Shown here piece by piece: positions 40,304 to 51,506 of a stretch of DNA of 64,000 nucleotides. Position numbers and translations under genes: made by a program. Source of the stretch: Halovibrio salipaludis (lineage in GTDB: Bacteria > Pseudomonadota > Gammaproteobacteria > Pseudomonadales > Oleiphilaceae); the NCBI RefSeq assembly GCF_002286965.1, contig NZ_NSKD01000007.1, positions 116,129 through 180,128 of the forward strand, read 5' to 3'. Under the pieces are notes generated by a model. The model did no database searches, was not told where the DNA came from, and worked only from the letters and a program-made list of their open reading frames with translations. Within the stretch, counting starts at the first letter, position 1. Each line of letters opens with the position of its first letter.

Positions 40304-41463
40304 GCCGCTCCCGTTTCGCTGCGCGCGGCCCTGAGCGCCTCCAGGAGCCGCTCCATGTGTTCATCCGTGTGGCTGGCGCTGAAGGTAAGGCGCAGACGCG
40401 CCTCACCCTGGGGAACCGTGGGCGGACGGATCGCAGGCACCAGGATATCGCGCCGCGCCAGTGCCTCGCTCAGGGCCATGGCCCGGTCCGATGGCCCCAC
40501 GATCAGTGGCTGTATCGGTGTCCAGGACTCCATCAGCCGGTAGCCGAGTGCGGTCGCTTCATCCCGGAACCATGCCACCAGCTTCGCCAGGCGTTCACGC
40601 CGCCAGCCCTCTTCCCGACAGAGTTCCAGGCTGCGCCGGGTCGCGGCCGCCATCGCCGGCGGCATGGCGGTGGTGTAGATGTAGGTGCGCGCCTTCTGCA
40701 CCAGGTAGTCCACGAATTCCTGTGAGCCGGCAACAAAAGCGCCACCGACACCCAGTGCCTTGCCCAGTGTGCCCACCAGTATGGGCACGGCGGACTGGTC
40801 CAGACCGCGAACCTCGGCGATACCGCCGCCTTTGCTGCCAAGTACACCAATGCCATGGGCGTCATCCACCATCAGGGGCACACCCTGTTCCCGGCACAGT
40901 GCGGACAGACCGTCCAGTGGCGCCAGATCGCCGTCCATGCTGAAGACCCCGTCCGTCGCCACCAGCGTACAGCGTGACTCCGCCTCCAGAAGCCGGGCGG
41001 CGGCGCCGGTGTCGGCGTGGGTATAGCGTTTCAGGCGGGCACCCGCCAGACGGGCACCGTCCAGCAGTGAGGCATGGTTGAGGCGGTCCTGCAGGATCAC
41101 GTCATGGCGCCCGGCCATGGCGGCAGTGACACCCAGATTGGCCATATAGCCCGTGGAGAACAGCGCCGCCGCTTCCCGGCCGGTGTGTTCCGCCAGCGCC
41201 TCTTCGAGCTCCTGATGGAGCCGGTGATGGCCGCTGACCATGTGCGAGGAGCCGCTGCCCACCCCTTGTTCACGGGCCGCGTCTGTAAGCGCCTCGATCA
41301 CACCGGGGTGACTGGCAAGCCCGAGGTAGTCATTGCTGCAGAAGGCCAGCATCCGGCGACCATCCACAACGATCTCCGGGCCCTGGGCGGAATCCAGGAC
41401 CCGGCGCTCCCGCAGCAGCCCCTGCTGGCGCAGGGTTTCGAGCTCAGCGGTGTAATCAGGCAT
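40300..41463 (-). CDS. bioF: 8-amino-7-oxononanoate synthase
   Basis: A PLP enzyme that condenses pimeloyl-ACP with L-alanine. The product is about 387 residues. Motifs: [24 protein letters not shown] and the PLP-lysine region [12 protein letters not shown] (about K235). The start is uncertain. ATG 41463 overlaps the bioB stop by 8 bp, which suits coupling; ATG 41475 and GTG 41487, the latter with AGGAG upstream, are in-frame alternatives. Confidence 0.95.
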   Translation of the reverse strand: MPDYTAELETLRQQGLLRERRVLDSAQGPEIVVDGRRMLAFCSNDYLGLASHPGVIEALTDAAREQGVGSGSSHMVSGHHRLHQELEEALAEHTGREAAALFSTGYMANLGVTAAMAGRHDVILQDRLNHASLLDGARLAGARLKRYTHADTGAAARLLEAESRCTLVATDGVFSMDGDLAPLDGLSALCREQGVPLMVDDAHGIGVLGSKGGGIAEVRGLDQSAVPILVGTLGKALGVGGAFVAGSQEFVDYLVQKARTYIYTTAMPPAMAAATRRSLELCREEGWRRERLAKLVAWFRDEATALGYRLMESWTPIQPLIVGPSDRAMALSEALARRDILVPAIRPPTVPQGEARLRLTFSASHTDEHMERLLEALRAARSETGAA

Positions 41464-42511
41464 TGGCCGCGTCATAGAACAGGGCACTCTGGCGCTCCTG
41501 CTCCATGCGGCGGGTCAGTTCGTCGACCTGGTCCTCGTCCGAACGGTCCGTCGCCAGCGGCTCCGGCACGATGCCAAGACGCCGGAACAGCGCCCGGTCC
41601 TGCTCGGCCTGCGGGTTCTCGGTGGTCAACAGCTGATCGCCGTAGAAAATGGAATTGGCACCGGCCATGAAACACAGCGCCTGCATCTGGTCGTTCATGT
41701 CCTCGCGACCCGCGGACAGGCGGACGTGGCTCTTCGGCATGAGGATGCGCGCGACGGCGATGGTGCGCACGAACTCGAACGGGTCGAGGTCCTCGACGTC
41801 TTCCAGCGGTGTCCCCGGGATCTTGATCAGCATGTTGATGGGCACACTTTCCGGGTGATCCGGCAGGTTGGCCAGCTGCAGCAGCAGCCCCGCCCGGTCG
41901 TCCTCATCCTCGCCCATACCCATGATGCCGCCGCAGCAGACCTTCATGCCCGCATTACGCACGTTCTCCAGGGTATCCAGGCGGTCCTGGTAGGTCCGGG
42001 TGGTAATGATCTGGTTGTAGTAGCGCTCGGAGGTGTCGAGATTGTGGTTGTAGTAATCCAGCCCCGCTTCCGCCAGCTCACTGGCCTGATCCTCCGTGAG
42101 CATGCCCAGGGTCATGCAGGTTTCGAGCCCCATGTCCTTCACGCCACGGATCATTTCCAGCACGTGCGGCAGGTCTTTCTTAGTCGGGCTGCGCCAGGCC
42201 GCGCCCATGCAGAAGCGGGTTGCACCGGTTTCCTTGGCCGCTTTCGCCTGCTCCAGGACCTTCTCGACCTGCATCAGCTTCTCTTTCTCGAGGCCGGTGT
42301 TGTAGTGGCCGCTCTGAGGGCAGTACATGCAATCCTCGGGGCAGGCGCCGGTCTTGATGGAGAGCAGGGTTGAGACCTGCACTTCGTTGGGGTCAAACCA
42401 CTGGCGGTGCGCCTGCTGGGCCCGGAAGACCAGGTCGTTGAACGGCATATCCAGAAGTTCGCGGACCTCCTTCAGGGTCCAGTCGTGACGGATGGCATCG
42501 GAAGCGGTCAT
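41456..42511 (-). CDS. bioB: Biotin synthase
   Basis: A radical-SAM enzyme that inserts sulfur into dethiobiotin. The 351-residue product has the cluster motif CPEDCMYC (C57, C61, C64) and the family SGHYNTG and GMGE stretches. ATG 42511 has AAGGA 7-8 bases upstream and gives the normal length; the longer frame to 42613 runs through the promoter. It heads the bioBFHCD operon and is probably repressed by BirA with biotinyl-AMP (see the operator at 42598-42629). bioA is not in this locus. Confidence 0.97.
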   Translation of the reverse strand: MTASDAIRHDWTLKEVRELLDMPFNDLVFRAQQAHRQWFDPNEVQVSTLLSIKTGACPEDCMYCPQSGHYNTGLEKEKLMQVEKVLEQAKAAKETGATRFCMGAAWRSPTKKDLPHVLEMIRGVKDMGLETCMTLGMLTEDQASELAEAGLDYYNHNLDTSERYYNQIITTRTYQDRLDTLENVRNAGMKVCCGGIMGMGEDEDDRAGLLLQLANLPDHPESVPINMLIKIPGTPLEDVEDLDPFEFVRTIAVARILMPKSHVRLSAGREDMNDQMQALCFMAGANSIFYGDQLLTTENPQAEQDRALFRRLGIVPEPLATDRSDEDQVDELTRRMEQERQSALFYDAANA

Positions 42512-42567
42512 ACTGGTGTCCTTATCCTGCTGATCAATGGTCTGCCACACGGAGGTGTCCAGACGGA

Positions 42568-43314
42568 ATGGAAACCATGATAAGGATGGCCAGACGGCTG
42601 TCAACCAGAGCAACCCTGATGGTTAACAGGGTGAATGCAACCCGCCCCAGGCTGAGCCGGTGCGTCATCTGCCTGGGCCCGGACCAGGGCGGCGGACTCT
42701 GCCACGCATGCCTTCTTGACCTGCCGACAACAGCGCCCTGTTGCCAGCGCTGCGCCCTGCCGCTGTCCATTGGGGAGCGCGGAGCGAGCCTGTGCCGGCA
42801 GTGCGAGCGCACCGACCCACCCCAGGACCTGAGCCGCATTCCCTGGCGCTACGAGTGTCCCGTGGACCGCATGATCCAGAACTACAAGTACCACGGCGCA
42901 CGCGCCCAGGGCGCCGCCCTGGCCCGTAACTGGCTGCAGGCCGCCGGGATGCCCGAGCCGCGACCATCGGTCCTGATTCCGGCGCCCATGGATCCGGGCC
43001 GGTTGCGCGAGCGCGGCTTCAACCAGACGGCGGAACTGGCGGACTGGCTCGGTCGCGCCACAGGGATACCGGTGTTGGCCGGCCGGCTCCAGCGCCATGG
43101 CGGCTATCGTGCCCAGGCCAGCCTGTCGCGCTCCGAGCGACGGCGCAACCTCAGGGAGGCTTTCTTCGTGGCCGGCAGCGCGCTCCTTCCGGAGCATGTC
43201 GCCCTGGTCGAGGATGTGGTCACCACCGGCGCGACCGCGGAAGCCATGGGGCACTGCCTGCGCCGGGCGGGAGTGGAGCGCCTGGAGGTCTGGGCACTGG
43301 CGAGAACGCCCTAG
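42568..43314 (+). CDS. comF: ComF family protein (phosphoribosyltransferase-like)
   Basis: A ComF/GntX-type protein of about 248 residues. The N-terminal zinc finger ([17 protein letters not shown], then CCQRC and CRQC) is followed by a phosphoribosyltransferase-like domain with [18 protein letters not shown]. The family is needed for DNA uptake in naturally competent bacteria. The start is uncertain: ATG 42568 is the longest, while ATG 42619 and GTG 42631 would shorten it by 17-21 residues and move it inside or past the BirA-like operator. It is divergent from bioB, in the place where bioA lies in E. coli. Confidence 0.88.
   Translation: METMIRMARRLSTRATLMVNRVNATRPRLSRCVICLGPDQGGGLCHACLLDLPTTAPCCQRCALPLSIGERGASLCRQCERTDPPQDLSRIPWRYECPVDRMIQNYKYHGARAQGAALARNWLQAAGMPEPRPSVLIPAPMDPGRLRERGFNQTAELADWLGRATGIPVLAGRLQRHGGYRAQASLSRSERRRNLREAFFVAGSALLPEHVALVEDVVTTGATAEAMGHCLRRAGVERLEVWALARTP
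42577..42604 (-). promoter_or_regulatory. bioB promoter
   Basis: On the minus strand a perfect TTGACA (42599-42604), a 16-base spacer and TATCAT (42577-42582), 66 bp before the bioB ATG. The -35 is contained in one half of the BirA-like operator. Confidence 0.75.
42598..42629. promoter_or_regulatory. BirA-type biotin operator
   Basis: CTGTCAACC (42598-42606), a 14-base spacer and GGTTAACAG (42621-42629) form a dyad with one mismatch. This is the pattern of BirA operators in gammaproteobacteria (TTGTxAACC, a ~15-base spacer, GGTTxACAA). It covers the -35 of the bioB promoter, the expected place for repression by biotin-loaded BirA. It also overlaps the 5' part of divergent comF. Confidence 0.75.
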
Positions 43315-43317
43315 GCC

Positions 43318-44418
43318 TCAGTACAGCTTCTGGAGAACACGGTCGGCGAGCGCCAGGGAGGCGGTGAGCCCCGGGGATTCTATACCGAACAGATTCACCG
43401 CCCCGGCCAGGCCGTGCTCCCCTGGCCCCTGGATCATGAAATCCGCCGGTGTATCGCCAGGGCCGTGAATGCGCGGGCGGATGCCGGCATAGGCGGGCGT
43501 GAGGCGCGCGGGATCCACCCCTGGCCACCACTGGCGGACAGCGTCGGCAAAAGTGGTGGCCAGGGATTCCGGCACGGACCATTCCAGGGTATCCACCCAG
43601 TGCGCGTCCGGGCCAAACCGGGCCTGACCGGCCATATCGAGGGTCAGGTGCACCCCCAGCCCACCCTCAGCCGGCAACGGGTAGATCAGGCGCCGGAAGG
43701 GATGACGGCCGCTGTAGGCGAAATAGTGGCCCTTGGTGAACCACTGGCGCGGCACAGCCTCTTCAGGCATCCCTTCCCACCGCCGGGCAACGGGCACAGC
43801 ACCCAACCCACCGGCATTCACCACAATGGCGGCGCTGAGTTCGCAGGGCGCCTCGCCGCCCACCTGGATGCGGTGGCGCCCCTGCACGGTTTCAATCCGC
43901 TCCACCGGCGCCTGGCGCACCAGCCAGCCGCCATGGGCCTCCATATCCCCCAGCAGGGCCTGCATAAAGGCGTGGGAATCCACAATGCCGCTCATCGGGG
44001 ACGCCAGCCCGGCCGCCGCGTGGAGCTCCGGCTCCCGGGCGATCTCTCGGGTGCTGAGCCAAGCCAGTGCCACGTCGTTGTCCGCGGCATTGCGGCGCAG
44101 TCGCTCCAGGGCGGGGATTTCAGCCTCACCGGTGGCAACCAGCCACTTGCCGCAGCGCCGGTGGGGGACAGCGTAACGTTCGCAGAAAGCGTACAGCCGG
44201 TCCTGGCCCTCACGGCACAGCTCCGCCTTGAGCGACCCCGGCGGGTAGTAGATGCCCGCGTGGATGACTTCGCTGTTGCGCGAAGAGACCTCCTCACCGG
44301 GGTGGGCGTGGCGCTCAAGCACCAGCACCTCGTGTCCGGCCCTGGCCAGGGCCCGCCCCACGGCCAGCCCGACGACCCCCGCACCAATGACGACCGCATC
44401 AACCTGTTCCGAATCCAT
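43318..44418 (-). CDS. FAD-dependent oxidoreductase, L-2-hydroxyglutarate oxidase-like
   Basis: A DAO-family flavoprotein of about 366 residues. The dinucleotide-binding motif VVIGAGVVGLAVGRALA is at the N-terminus, with SSRNSEVIHAGIYYPPGSLKAELC and FTKGHYFAY as in LhgO/YgaF and L2HGDH proteins. The likely reaction is oxidation of L-2-hydroxyglutarate to 2-oxoglutarate, feeding electrons to the membrane; the substrate is inferred. ATG 44418 is chosen; TTG 44424 is in frame. It is convergent with comF. Confidence 0.85.
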   Translation of the reverse strand: MDSEQVDAVVIGAGVVGLAVGRALARAGHEVLVLERHAHPGEEVSSRNSEVIHAGIYYPPGSLKAELCREGQDRLYAFCERYAVPHRRCGKWLVATGEAEIPALERLRRNAADNDVALAWLSTREIAREPELHAAAGLASPMSGIVDSHAFMQALLGDMEAHGGWLVRQAPVERIETVQGRHRIQVGGEAPCELSAAIVVNAGGLGAVPVARRWEGMPEEAVPRQWFTKGHYFAYSGRHPFRRLIYPLPAEGGLGVHLTLDMAGQARFGPDAHWVDTLEWSVPESLATTFADAVRQWWPGVDPARLTPAYAGIRPRIHGPGDTPADFMIQGPGEHGLAGAVNLFGIESPGLTASLALADRVLQKLY

Positions 44419-44499
44419 GGGCAAAGGATACCAGCCGGGACTCTGATTGAAACGCCCAAGCGGTTATACTGGTAATCTGGCCATTTCACCGGGGGAAGT

Positions 44500-44952
44500 A
44501 TGTCGGACATCCGCCAGTTCATTGCGGTCATGATCGTGGCAGCCCTGTTTGTAAGCTGGCTGGGCTGGCGCGGCTATACCGTGATGGCGCTCAACGAAAC
44601 GCTGCGCGAACAGTCCGCGCTGGCGGACTACCCCTATCCCTTCCGGGTGCTGCGCGTGGAGGGAGACACGGCCGTCATGAGCACACTGCGCTCACCCCGT
44701 GTGGACACCGCCCGGGCCATGCGGGAACTTTTCCCCGACCTGCGCCGGATACCGGAAACCAGCCGCGAATTCCGCCGCGCTGAACAGGAGTACGCCCGCC
44801 TTCAGGCACGGGCAAGTGAGACCGTCACCGCCTCGGGCAGCATCCGCCGGGTACGCTGGGAGCTGGACGAGAACTGGTACTACCTCAATAACATGGAGGC
44901 CCGTCGTACCCCCGGTCACGCGGCACCTATCAACCCCGCGACAGGCAGCTGA
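44500..44952 (+). CDS. Hypothetical membrane-anchored protein
   Basis: A 150-residue protein with one N-terminal membrane helix (about 7-25, FIAVMIVAALFVSWLGW) and a polar, probably periplasmic remainder containing YPFRVLRVEGDTAVMSTLRSP. I do not recognise a family. The srkA gene starts 3 bp after its stop, so it is the first gene of an operon with srkA and perhaps cmoAB. Confidence 0.75.
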   Translation: MSDIRQFIAVMIVAALFVSWLGWRGYTVMALNETLREQSALADYPYPFRVLRVEGDTAVMSTLRSPRVDTARAMRELFPDLRRIPETSREFRRAEQEYARLQARASETVTASGSIRRVRWELDENWYYLNNMEARRTPGHAAPINPATGS

Positions 44953-44955
44953 CCC

Positions 44956-45951
44956 ATGGAGACAATGGCGCACCCCTACCAGCACCTCACCCCTGACCTG
45001 GTTCTCGATGCGGTTGAGGCCTGTGGCTATGCGGTCAACGGCCGACTCTTCCCGCTCAATTCCTATGAGAACCGCGTGTACCAGGTCGGGATTGAGGACC
45101 AGAAGCCGCTGATCGCCAAGTTCTATCGCCCGGGACGCTGGTCCCGACCGCAGCTGGAGGAAGAGCACGGGTTTGTGGCCGAGCTGGAGTCCGCCGAGAT
45201 CCCGGCGGTTGGCGCGCTCCCCATGCCCGGCGGCGGCTACCTGGCGGACTACGGCGGTTTCACGCTGGCGCTCTACCCCCAGCGCGGCGGCCAGGCCCCG
45301 GACATCACGCTTCCGGACACGCTGTTCCGCATTGGCCAGTGGCTCGGGCGCATCCATCAGGTTGGCGCCCGCCAGGACTTCCAGCACCGCCCCACCATTG
45401 ACCCGGTCCGGGTGATTGATGAGGGGCAGCGCTATGTCCTGGATGCCGGGTTTGTGCCGGACGATCTGGTGGCGGCCTACCGCAGCCTTATCCCGGACCT
45501 GCTCGATGCCATCCGCGCCTGCCAAGAGCGCGCCGGCGAGGTGACGATCCAGCGGCTGCACGGGGACTGCCATATGGGCAACATCCTGATGCGCGAGGAG
45601 CGGCTGCTGTTCGTGGATTTCGACGACGCCCGTCAGGGCCCGGCTGTCCAGGACATCTGGCTGATGCTCAGTGGCGACGCCGAAGAGCAGCGCTGGCAGC
45701 TGGGAGAGCTCATCGAGGGCTACGAGCAGTTCAACCGGTTCAACCCGCTGGAATGCCACCTCATTGAGCCTCTTCGTACCATGCGACTGATCAACCAGGC
45801 CGCCTGGCTGGCCTGGCGGTGGGACGACCCCACCTTCCCCATGCACTTCCCCTGGTTCGGCCAGGCACGGTTCTGGTCCGATCACATACTGATGCTGCGC
45901 GAACAGCTCGCCAACCTGCAGCAGCCACCGGTCCGGCCCCCCGGGCCCTGA
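44956..45951 (+). CDS. srkA: Stress response kinase A (YihE family)
   Basis: A 331-residue protein kinase-like (APH-fold) protein. SrkA/YihE counteracts MazEF-linked death and stress in E. coli. Motifs: LNSYENRVYQVG, the catalytic-loop LHGDCHMGNIL and the metal-binding FVDFDDARQGPAVQDIW. ATG 44956 is used; ATG 44965 is also possible. It lies between the small membrane protein gene and cmoA. Confidence 0.93.
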   Translation: METMAHPYQHLTPDLVLDAVEACGYAVNGRLFPLNSYENRVYQVGIEDQKPLIAKFYRPGRWSRPQLEEEHGFVAELESAEIPAVGALPMPGGGYLADYGGFTLALYPQRGGQAPDITLPDTLFRIGQWLGRIHQVGARQDFQHRPTIDPVRVIDEGQRYVLDAGFVPDDLVAAYRSLIPDLLDAIRACQERAGEVTIQRLHGDCHMGNILMREERLLFVDFDDARQGPAVQDIWLMLSGDAEEQRWQLGELIEGYEQFNRFNPLECHLIEPLRTMRLINQAAWLAWRWDDPTFPMHFPWFGQARFWSDHILMLREQLANLQQPPVRPPGP

Positions 45952-45980
45952 CAGCGCCCACGAACAACGGAAACCGCACC

Positions 45981-46748
45981 ATGAATGATCCAACCGGTCA
46001 CTTTGATACCGAAACCGATGCCGTGTACGCCGGCGCCAGCGCCTCCGATGACCCGTTCCGGTTTGACGAGGCGGTCGCGCGCGTCTTTCCGGACATGATC
46101 CGGCGCTCTGTGCCCGGCTATACCACCATAGTGCCCATGATCGGGGTGATCGCGGCGCGTTTCGCACGGCCGGACACGGCGCTCTATGATCTGGGGTGCT
46201 CACTGGGTGCCGTGAGCCTGGCCATGCGCCACAGCGTGAAAGCCCATGGCGCCCGCATTGTGGCCGTGGACAACGCTGCCTCCATGATCGAGCGCTGCCG
46301 CCACTACATTGCCCTGGATGACGGTCAGCTCCCGGTGGCGCTCCAGTGCGCCGACATCCGGGACATCGACTACCAGCCCGCCAGCGTGGTCGCCCTGAAC
46401 TTCACGCTCCAGTTCCTGCCCCCCGGGGACCGGGATACGCTTCTGGAGCGACTGTGCCGGACGCTGACGCCGGGTGGGGCCCTGGTGCTCTCGGAAAAGG
46501 TGGCATTCCCGGATGCCGCCGAACAGTCACTGCTGGAGGAGCTGCACCTGGACTTCAAGCGCGCCCAGGGCTATTCCGAAATGGAGATCAGCCGGAAACG
46601 CAACGCACTGGAAGAAGTGCTGATCCCCGAGTCCATTGCCACACACCGCCAGCGGCTGGAGGCTGCCGGCTTTGAGCAGGTCACGCTCTGGCACCAGTCG
46701 CTGAACTTCGTCTCCATCCTCGCCATTGCGCCGGAGGCGACGGCATGA
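45981..46748 (+). CDS. cmoA: Carboxy-S-adenosyl-L-methionine synthase CmoA
   Basis: Makes carboxy-SAM from SAM and prephenate, the donor for cmo5U34 in tRNA. The 255-residue product has the motif [15 protein letters not shown] and the conserved [23 protein letters not shown] 45981 is the family start; the longer frame lies in srkA. Its stop overlaps cmoB by 4 bp, so the two pathway enzymes are coupled. Confidence 0.96.
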   Translation: MNDPTGHFDTETDAVYAGASASDDPFRFDEAVARVFPDMIRRSVPGYTTIVPMIGVIAARFARPDTALYDLGCSLGAVSLAMRHSVKAHGARIVAVDNAASMIERCRHYIALDDGQLPVALQCADIRDIDYQPASVVALNFTLQFLPPGDRDTLLERLCRTLTPGGALVLSEKVAFPDAAEQSLLEELHLDFKRAQGYSEMEISRKRNALEEVLIPESIATHRQRLEAAGFEQVTLWHQSLNFVSILAIAPEATA

Positions 46749-47743
46749 GCACGGATTTTGACTGGCGCAGCGAATACGCCAACCTGCTGGACTGGCTGCG
46801 CGACAGCGGCCGGACGCAATGGCACGACCAGCTGGAACAGCGCCTGAGCAGCGTCTTCGAGACCCACCCGCACGGCGACCTGCCGCGCTGGCTGGCCGCC
46901 CTCAATCAACTTCCCCGGATTCCCGGGCCAGAGGCGGATCTGGACCAGCCGACGGTCACGCTCAGATCCCCCGGGGCACTGAGCCACGAACAGCAGGACC
47001 AGCTTGAACAGGGGCTGCGGGGCCTGATGCCCTGGCGCAAGGGCCCCTTTGATTTCTTCGGAACCCACATCGATACCGAGTGGCGTTCCGACTGGAAGTG
47101 GGACCGGGTCCGCCCCAGCCTGAGCGACCTGCGCAACCGTAACGTTCTGGATGTGGGCTGCGGCTCCGGCTATCACTGCTGGCGCGTCCTGGGGGCCGGC
47201 GCCCGACGGGTGGTGGGCATCGACCCTGGCATGCTGTTCCTGATCCAGTTCCAGGCGGTGCGGGGTTATCTGGACGATCCGCCTGCCCACCTGCTGCCCC
47301 AGCGGCTGGAGGATCTGCCCCACCAGCTGCAGCTGTTCGACACCACGCTGTCACTGGGCGTGCTCTATCACCGGCGCTCACCCATCGACCATCTGATCGA
47401 ACTCAAGGGCACGCTGAAACCCGGCGGTGAGCTGGTGCTGGAAACACTGGTGATCGAGGGGGAAATGGGTGAGACACTGATGCCGGAAGACCGGTACGCG
47501 CGCATGCGCAACGTCTGGTTCATTCCCAGCGTGCCCACCCTGGAACGCTGGCTGCAGCGCGCCGGTTACCGGGACATCCAGTGCGTGGATGTAACGCGCA
47601 CCACCACGGATGAACAGCGCAGCACGAGCTGGATGCAGTTCCAGTCACTGCCCGATTTCCTGGATCCGGAGGACGGGCACCGGACCATTGAAGGCTATCC
47701 GGCGCCCCGGCGGGCCACCCTGGTGGCCCGCAAGCCTGCCTGA
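46745..47743 (+). CDS. cmoB: tRNA U34 carboxymethyltransferase CmoB
   Basis: Transfers the carboxymethyl group of carboxy-SAM to ho5U34, completing cmo5U in wobble positions. The 332-residue product has [21 protein letters not shown] and the SAM motif [15 protein letters not shown], both typical. It is translationally coupled to cmoA and convergent with purA, 3 bp away. Confidence 0.96.
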   Translation: MSTDFDWRSEYANLLDWLRDSGRTQWHDQLEQRLSSVFETHPHGDLPRWLAALNQLPRIPGPEADLDQPTVTLRSPGALSHEQQDQLEQGLRGLMPWRKGPFDFFGTHIDTEWRSDWKWDRVRPSLSDLRNRNVLDVGCGSGYHCWRVLGAGARRVVGIDPGMLFLIQFQAVRGYLDDPPAHLLPQRLEDLPHQLQLFDTTLSLGVLYHRRSPIDHLIELKGTLKPGGELVLETLVIEGEMGETLMPEDRYARMRNVWFIPSVPTLERWLQRAGYRDIQCVDVTRTTTDEQRSTSWMQFQSLPDFLDPEDGHRTIEGYPAPRRATLVARKPA

Positions 47744-47746
47744 GAT

Positions 47747-49069
<1,323 letters not shown>

Positions 49070-49096
49070 TCATGATTGACGTTCACACCGCTGTGG

Positions 49097-50275
49097 TTAC
49101 AGCGGCTCCACCTGCCAGTCACCGTCCCTCAGGACGAGCTGGCGGTCACAGCCGGGAGGTACCCGGTCACCGGCTTCGTCATCCAGCTGCTGGATGACCG
49201 TGTCAGTCCGGCGCAGCTCACTGATGCGCCGGCGCAGCGCCGCGTCCGTTCCAGCCGGCGCCAGGATGGCCCCCCCGCTGGCACCGAAGGCGCGCCACCC
49301 CGCTTCCAGGAGCCGGTTGAGATCGGCACTGAAGCCGGTCGCTGGCCGGGCGCGGCCGAAGTCCTCACCCACGGCGTCGTACCGACCGCCCTGGGCAAGC
49401 GCCTCCTCCTGCCCCGGTGTGTAGGCGGCGAATACCAGCCCGGTGTGATAGTTGTAGCCACGCAGTTCGCTGAAATCGAACCCGATGGCGACGCCGGGGT
49501 GACGTTCACGCACCCGGGCGGCGGTCTGTTCCAGCTGGTCAATGGCCTCGAGCACGGGCGCAGGCGCGCCCGCCAGCCGTTGCCGTGCGGCATCCGGCAC
49601 ACCCTCGCCACCACTCAGCCGGCCCAGCTCCCGCAGCATGGCGCGCGCGGAACCGGCTTCGGCAGTGCCCAGGAGCTCGTCCAGCTCCGGGATGGAGCGC
49701 CGGCGCAGGGCATCAAAGACCCGCTGTTCCAGGTCGCTGCCCAGTGCCGCCTCTTCCGCCAGGCACTGGAATATGCCCACATGGGCGATATCCAGGTGAA
49801 CTGTTTCAACACCGGCCGCAGTCAGGGTTTCCAGCATCAGGTCGATGATTTCCTGGTCGGCGGCACTGCTGCGGCTGCCGAAAAGCTCGCACCCGACCTG
49901 CAACGGGGTGCGACTGGCCAGCATGCTGCTGGGGCGGGCATGCAGGACATGGCCGGCGTAACACAGGCGCGTGACGCCCGGGCGGCGCAGGCTGTGTGCG
50001 TCCATCCGCGCGGCCTGCGGGGTCATGTCCGCGCGCACTCCCATCATCCGGCCGGTCAGCTGATCCGTCAGCTTGAACGTCTGCAGATCCAGATCGTTAC
50101 CGGTACCGGTCAGCAGCGACTGCAGGTATTCGATCATCGGCGGGATGATGAGCTCGTAGCCCCAGCGCCGATAGGTATCCATCAGCTCGCGGCGCAGGGC
50201 CTCGACCTTCTGGGCACGGGGCGGCAGGACATCAGCCACCCCATCGGGCAGCAACCATCGATCAGACGTACTCAT
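49097..50275 (-). CDS. hisZ: ATP phosphoribosyltransferase regulatory subunit HisZ
   Basis: A histidyl-tRNA synthetase paralogue without aminoacylation activity that forms the octameric ATP-PRT with a short HisG. The 392-residue product starts DRWLLPDGVADVLPPRAQKVEALRRELMDTY and retains a class II-like RADMTPQAAR, but lacks the anticodon-binding domain. The position next to purA and hfl genes is conserved. The organism should therefore carry the short HisG elsewhere. Confidence 0.95.
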   Translation of the reverse strand: MSTSDRWLLPDGVADVLPPRAQKVEALRRELMDTYRRWGYELIIPPMIEYLQSLLTGTGNDLDLQTFKLTDQLTGRMMGVRADMTPQAARMDAHSLRRPGVTRLCYAGHVLHARPSSMLASRTPLQVGCELFGSRSSAADQEIIDLMLETLTAAGVETVHLDIAHVGIFQCLAEEAALGSDLEQRVFDALRRRSIPELDELLGTAEAGSARAMLRELGRLSGGEGVPDAARQRLAGAPAPVLEAIDQLEQTAARVRERHPGVAIGFDFSELRGYNYHTGLVFAAYTPGQEEALAQGGRYDAVGEDFGRARPATGFSADLNRLLEAGWRAFGASGGAILAPAGTDAALRRRISELRRTDTVIQQLDDEAGDRVPPGCDRQLVLRDGDWQVEPL

Positions 50276-50335
50276 GACGCTTGAATCCGTGATTGATTGA
50301 CTGAGCAGGAACGTCTCAAGCGGTTCCAGGGGAAC

Positions 50336-50521
50336 CTAGCGAACAACATAGAGCAGGGTCACCCCCATCAGCATGCTCGCGAAACCCGCCCATCGCATGT
50401 TTGAGGGCGCCATCTGTGCCAGAACTTCCACCATGCGCTGCCAGCGCTGCGGACACAGAAACGGCATGACGCCCTCCATGATGAGCACCAGCGCCAGAGC
50501 TGTCAGCAGATCCTGCCACAT
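50336..50521 (-). CDS. DUF2065 family small membrane protein (YjeT-like)
   Basis: A 61-residue protein with two hydrophobic helices (LLTALALVLIMEGVMPFL and WAGFASMLMGVTLLYVV), the length and layout of the YjeT/DUF2065 family found after hflC. The function is unknown. ATG 50521 gives the family N-terminus MWQDLL; the frame extends to 50536 without support. An intrinsic terminator separates it from hflC. Confidence 0.85.
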   Translation of the reverse strand: MWQDLLTALALVLIMEGVMPFLCPQRWQRMVEVLAQMAPSNMRWAGFASMLMGVTLLYVVR

Positions 50522-50583
50522 GGCAATACCAGGCACCGTTCGGGTTTGTTACAGAGCCGGGATTCTACGCCCATCGCGCCCAT

Positions 50584-50610
50584 AAAAAAACCGGAGCCGA
50601 AGCTCCGGTT
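50584..50610 (-). terminator. Intrinsic terminator after hflC
   Basis: On the minus strand AACCGGAGC, a TTCG tetraloop and GCTCCGGTT are followed by seven T, starting 18 bp after the hflC stop. It is a textbook intrinsic terminator with a stabilising UUCG loop. Confidence 0.92.
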
Positions 50611-50628
50611 CCGGTAGAGCGGCAGAGC

Positions 50629-51504
50629 TTACTGCCCGCCCATGGGTCCGTCCAGCATGTTCATGAAGTCGCTCCTGGAATCCATCAGGAACACGTCCTG
50701 GCGACTGTTGAAGGTGCTGCGGTAAGCCTCGAGGGTGCGATAGAGCTCGTAGAACTCCTCGTTCTGCCCGAAAGCATCGGCGTAGATTTCCGCTGCCTCG
50801 CCGTCACCCTTACCGCGGATTTCCTGGGCCTCGCGGTTGGCTTCAGCCAGCAGTACGGTGACGTCGCGGTCAGCCGCCGCACGGATACCCTCAGCCTCTT
50901 CATTACCCCTTGAGCGGTATTCCTGGGCTTCAGCTTCACGTTCAGCGCGCATGCGCTCGTAGACCGTACCGCTGACCTCATCCGGGAGCTCGATGCCCTT
51001 GACCCGGATATCGATCACCTCGATGCCGAACTCCTCTCGGGTCAGCTCATCCACACTGCCCTGGATGACGGTCATCAGCTCGTCCCGCGCCCCGGAAACC
51101 ACCTCGGTCATCGTCCGAAGACCGAACTGGTTACGCAGCCCGTTCTCAATGCGCGACGCCAGAAGCTCCTCAGCACGGGGCTCACTGCCCCCGGTCGCCC
51201 GGTAGAAATCGCCGACGTCCCGGATTTTCCAGGTGACATAGGAATCCACATCCAGCGGCTTCTTCTCGATGGTCAGATAACGCTGAGTCGGTATGTTGAG
51301 CGTCAGGATCCGTTTATCGAATTCACGAGCCGTCTCCACCCAGGGCAGCTTGAAATGCAGCCCCGGCTCAACACCCGTCTTGACCACCTCGCCAAACCGA
51401 AGAACAACGCCGCGATGGGTTTCAGGAATGATGTAGACGGTCGCCGACACGAGGTAGAGAACCACGACAACGGCTATGAGCGCCAGTATGCCTTTAGTGT
51501 TCAT
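50629..51504 (-). CDS. hflC: Protease modulator HflC
   Basis: A SPFH/prohibitin-domain membrane protein that, with HflK, forms the large cage around FtsH and restrains its proteolysis. The 291-residue product has an N-terminal membrane helix (ILALIAVVVVLYLVSATVYII) and the SPFH region PETHRGVVLRFGEVV. It is 2 bp downstream of hflK and followed by the terminator. Confidence 0.96.
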   Translation of the reverse strand: MNTKGILALIAVVVVLYLVSATVYIIPETHRGVVLRFGEVVKTGVEPGLHFKLPWVETAREFDKRILTLNIPTQRYLTIEKKPLDVDSYVTWKIRDVGDFYRATGGSEPRAEELLASRIENGLRNQFGLRTMTEVVSGARDELMTVIQGSVDELTREEFGIEVIDIRVKGIELPDEVSGTVYERMRAEREAEAQEYRSRGNEEAEGIRAAADRDVTVLLAEANREAQEIRGKGDGEAAEIYADAFGQNEEFYELYRTLEAYRSTFNSRQDVFLMDSRSDFMNMLDGPMGGQ

Positions 51505-51506
51505 GC

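Noticed and set aside
42512..42613. N-terminal extension of bioB to 42613
   Set aside because: It would cover the bioB promoter and part of the BirA-like operator; ATG 42511 has a ribosome binding site and gives the family N-terminus.
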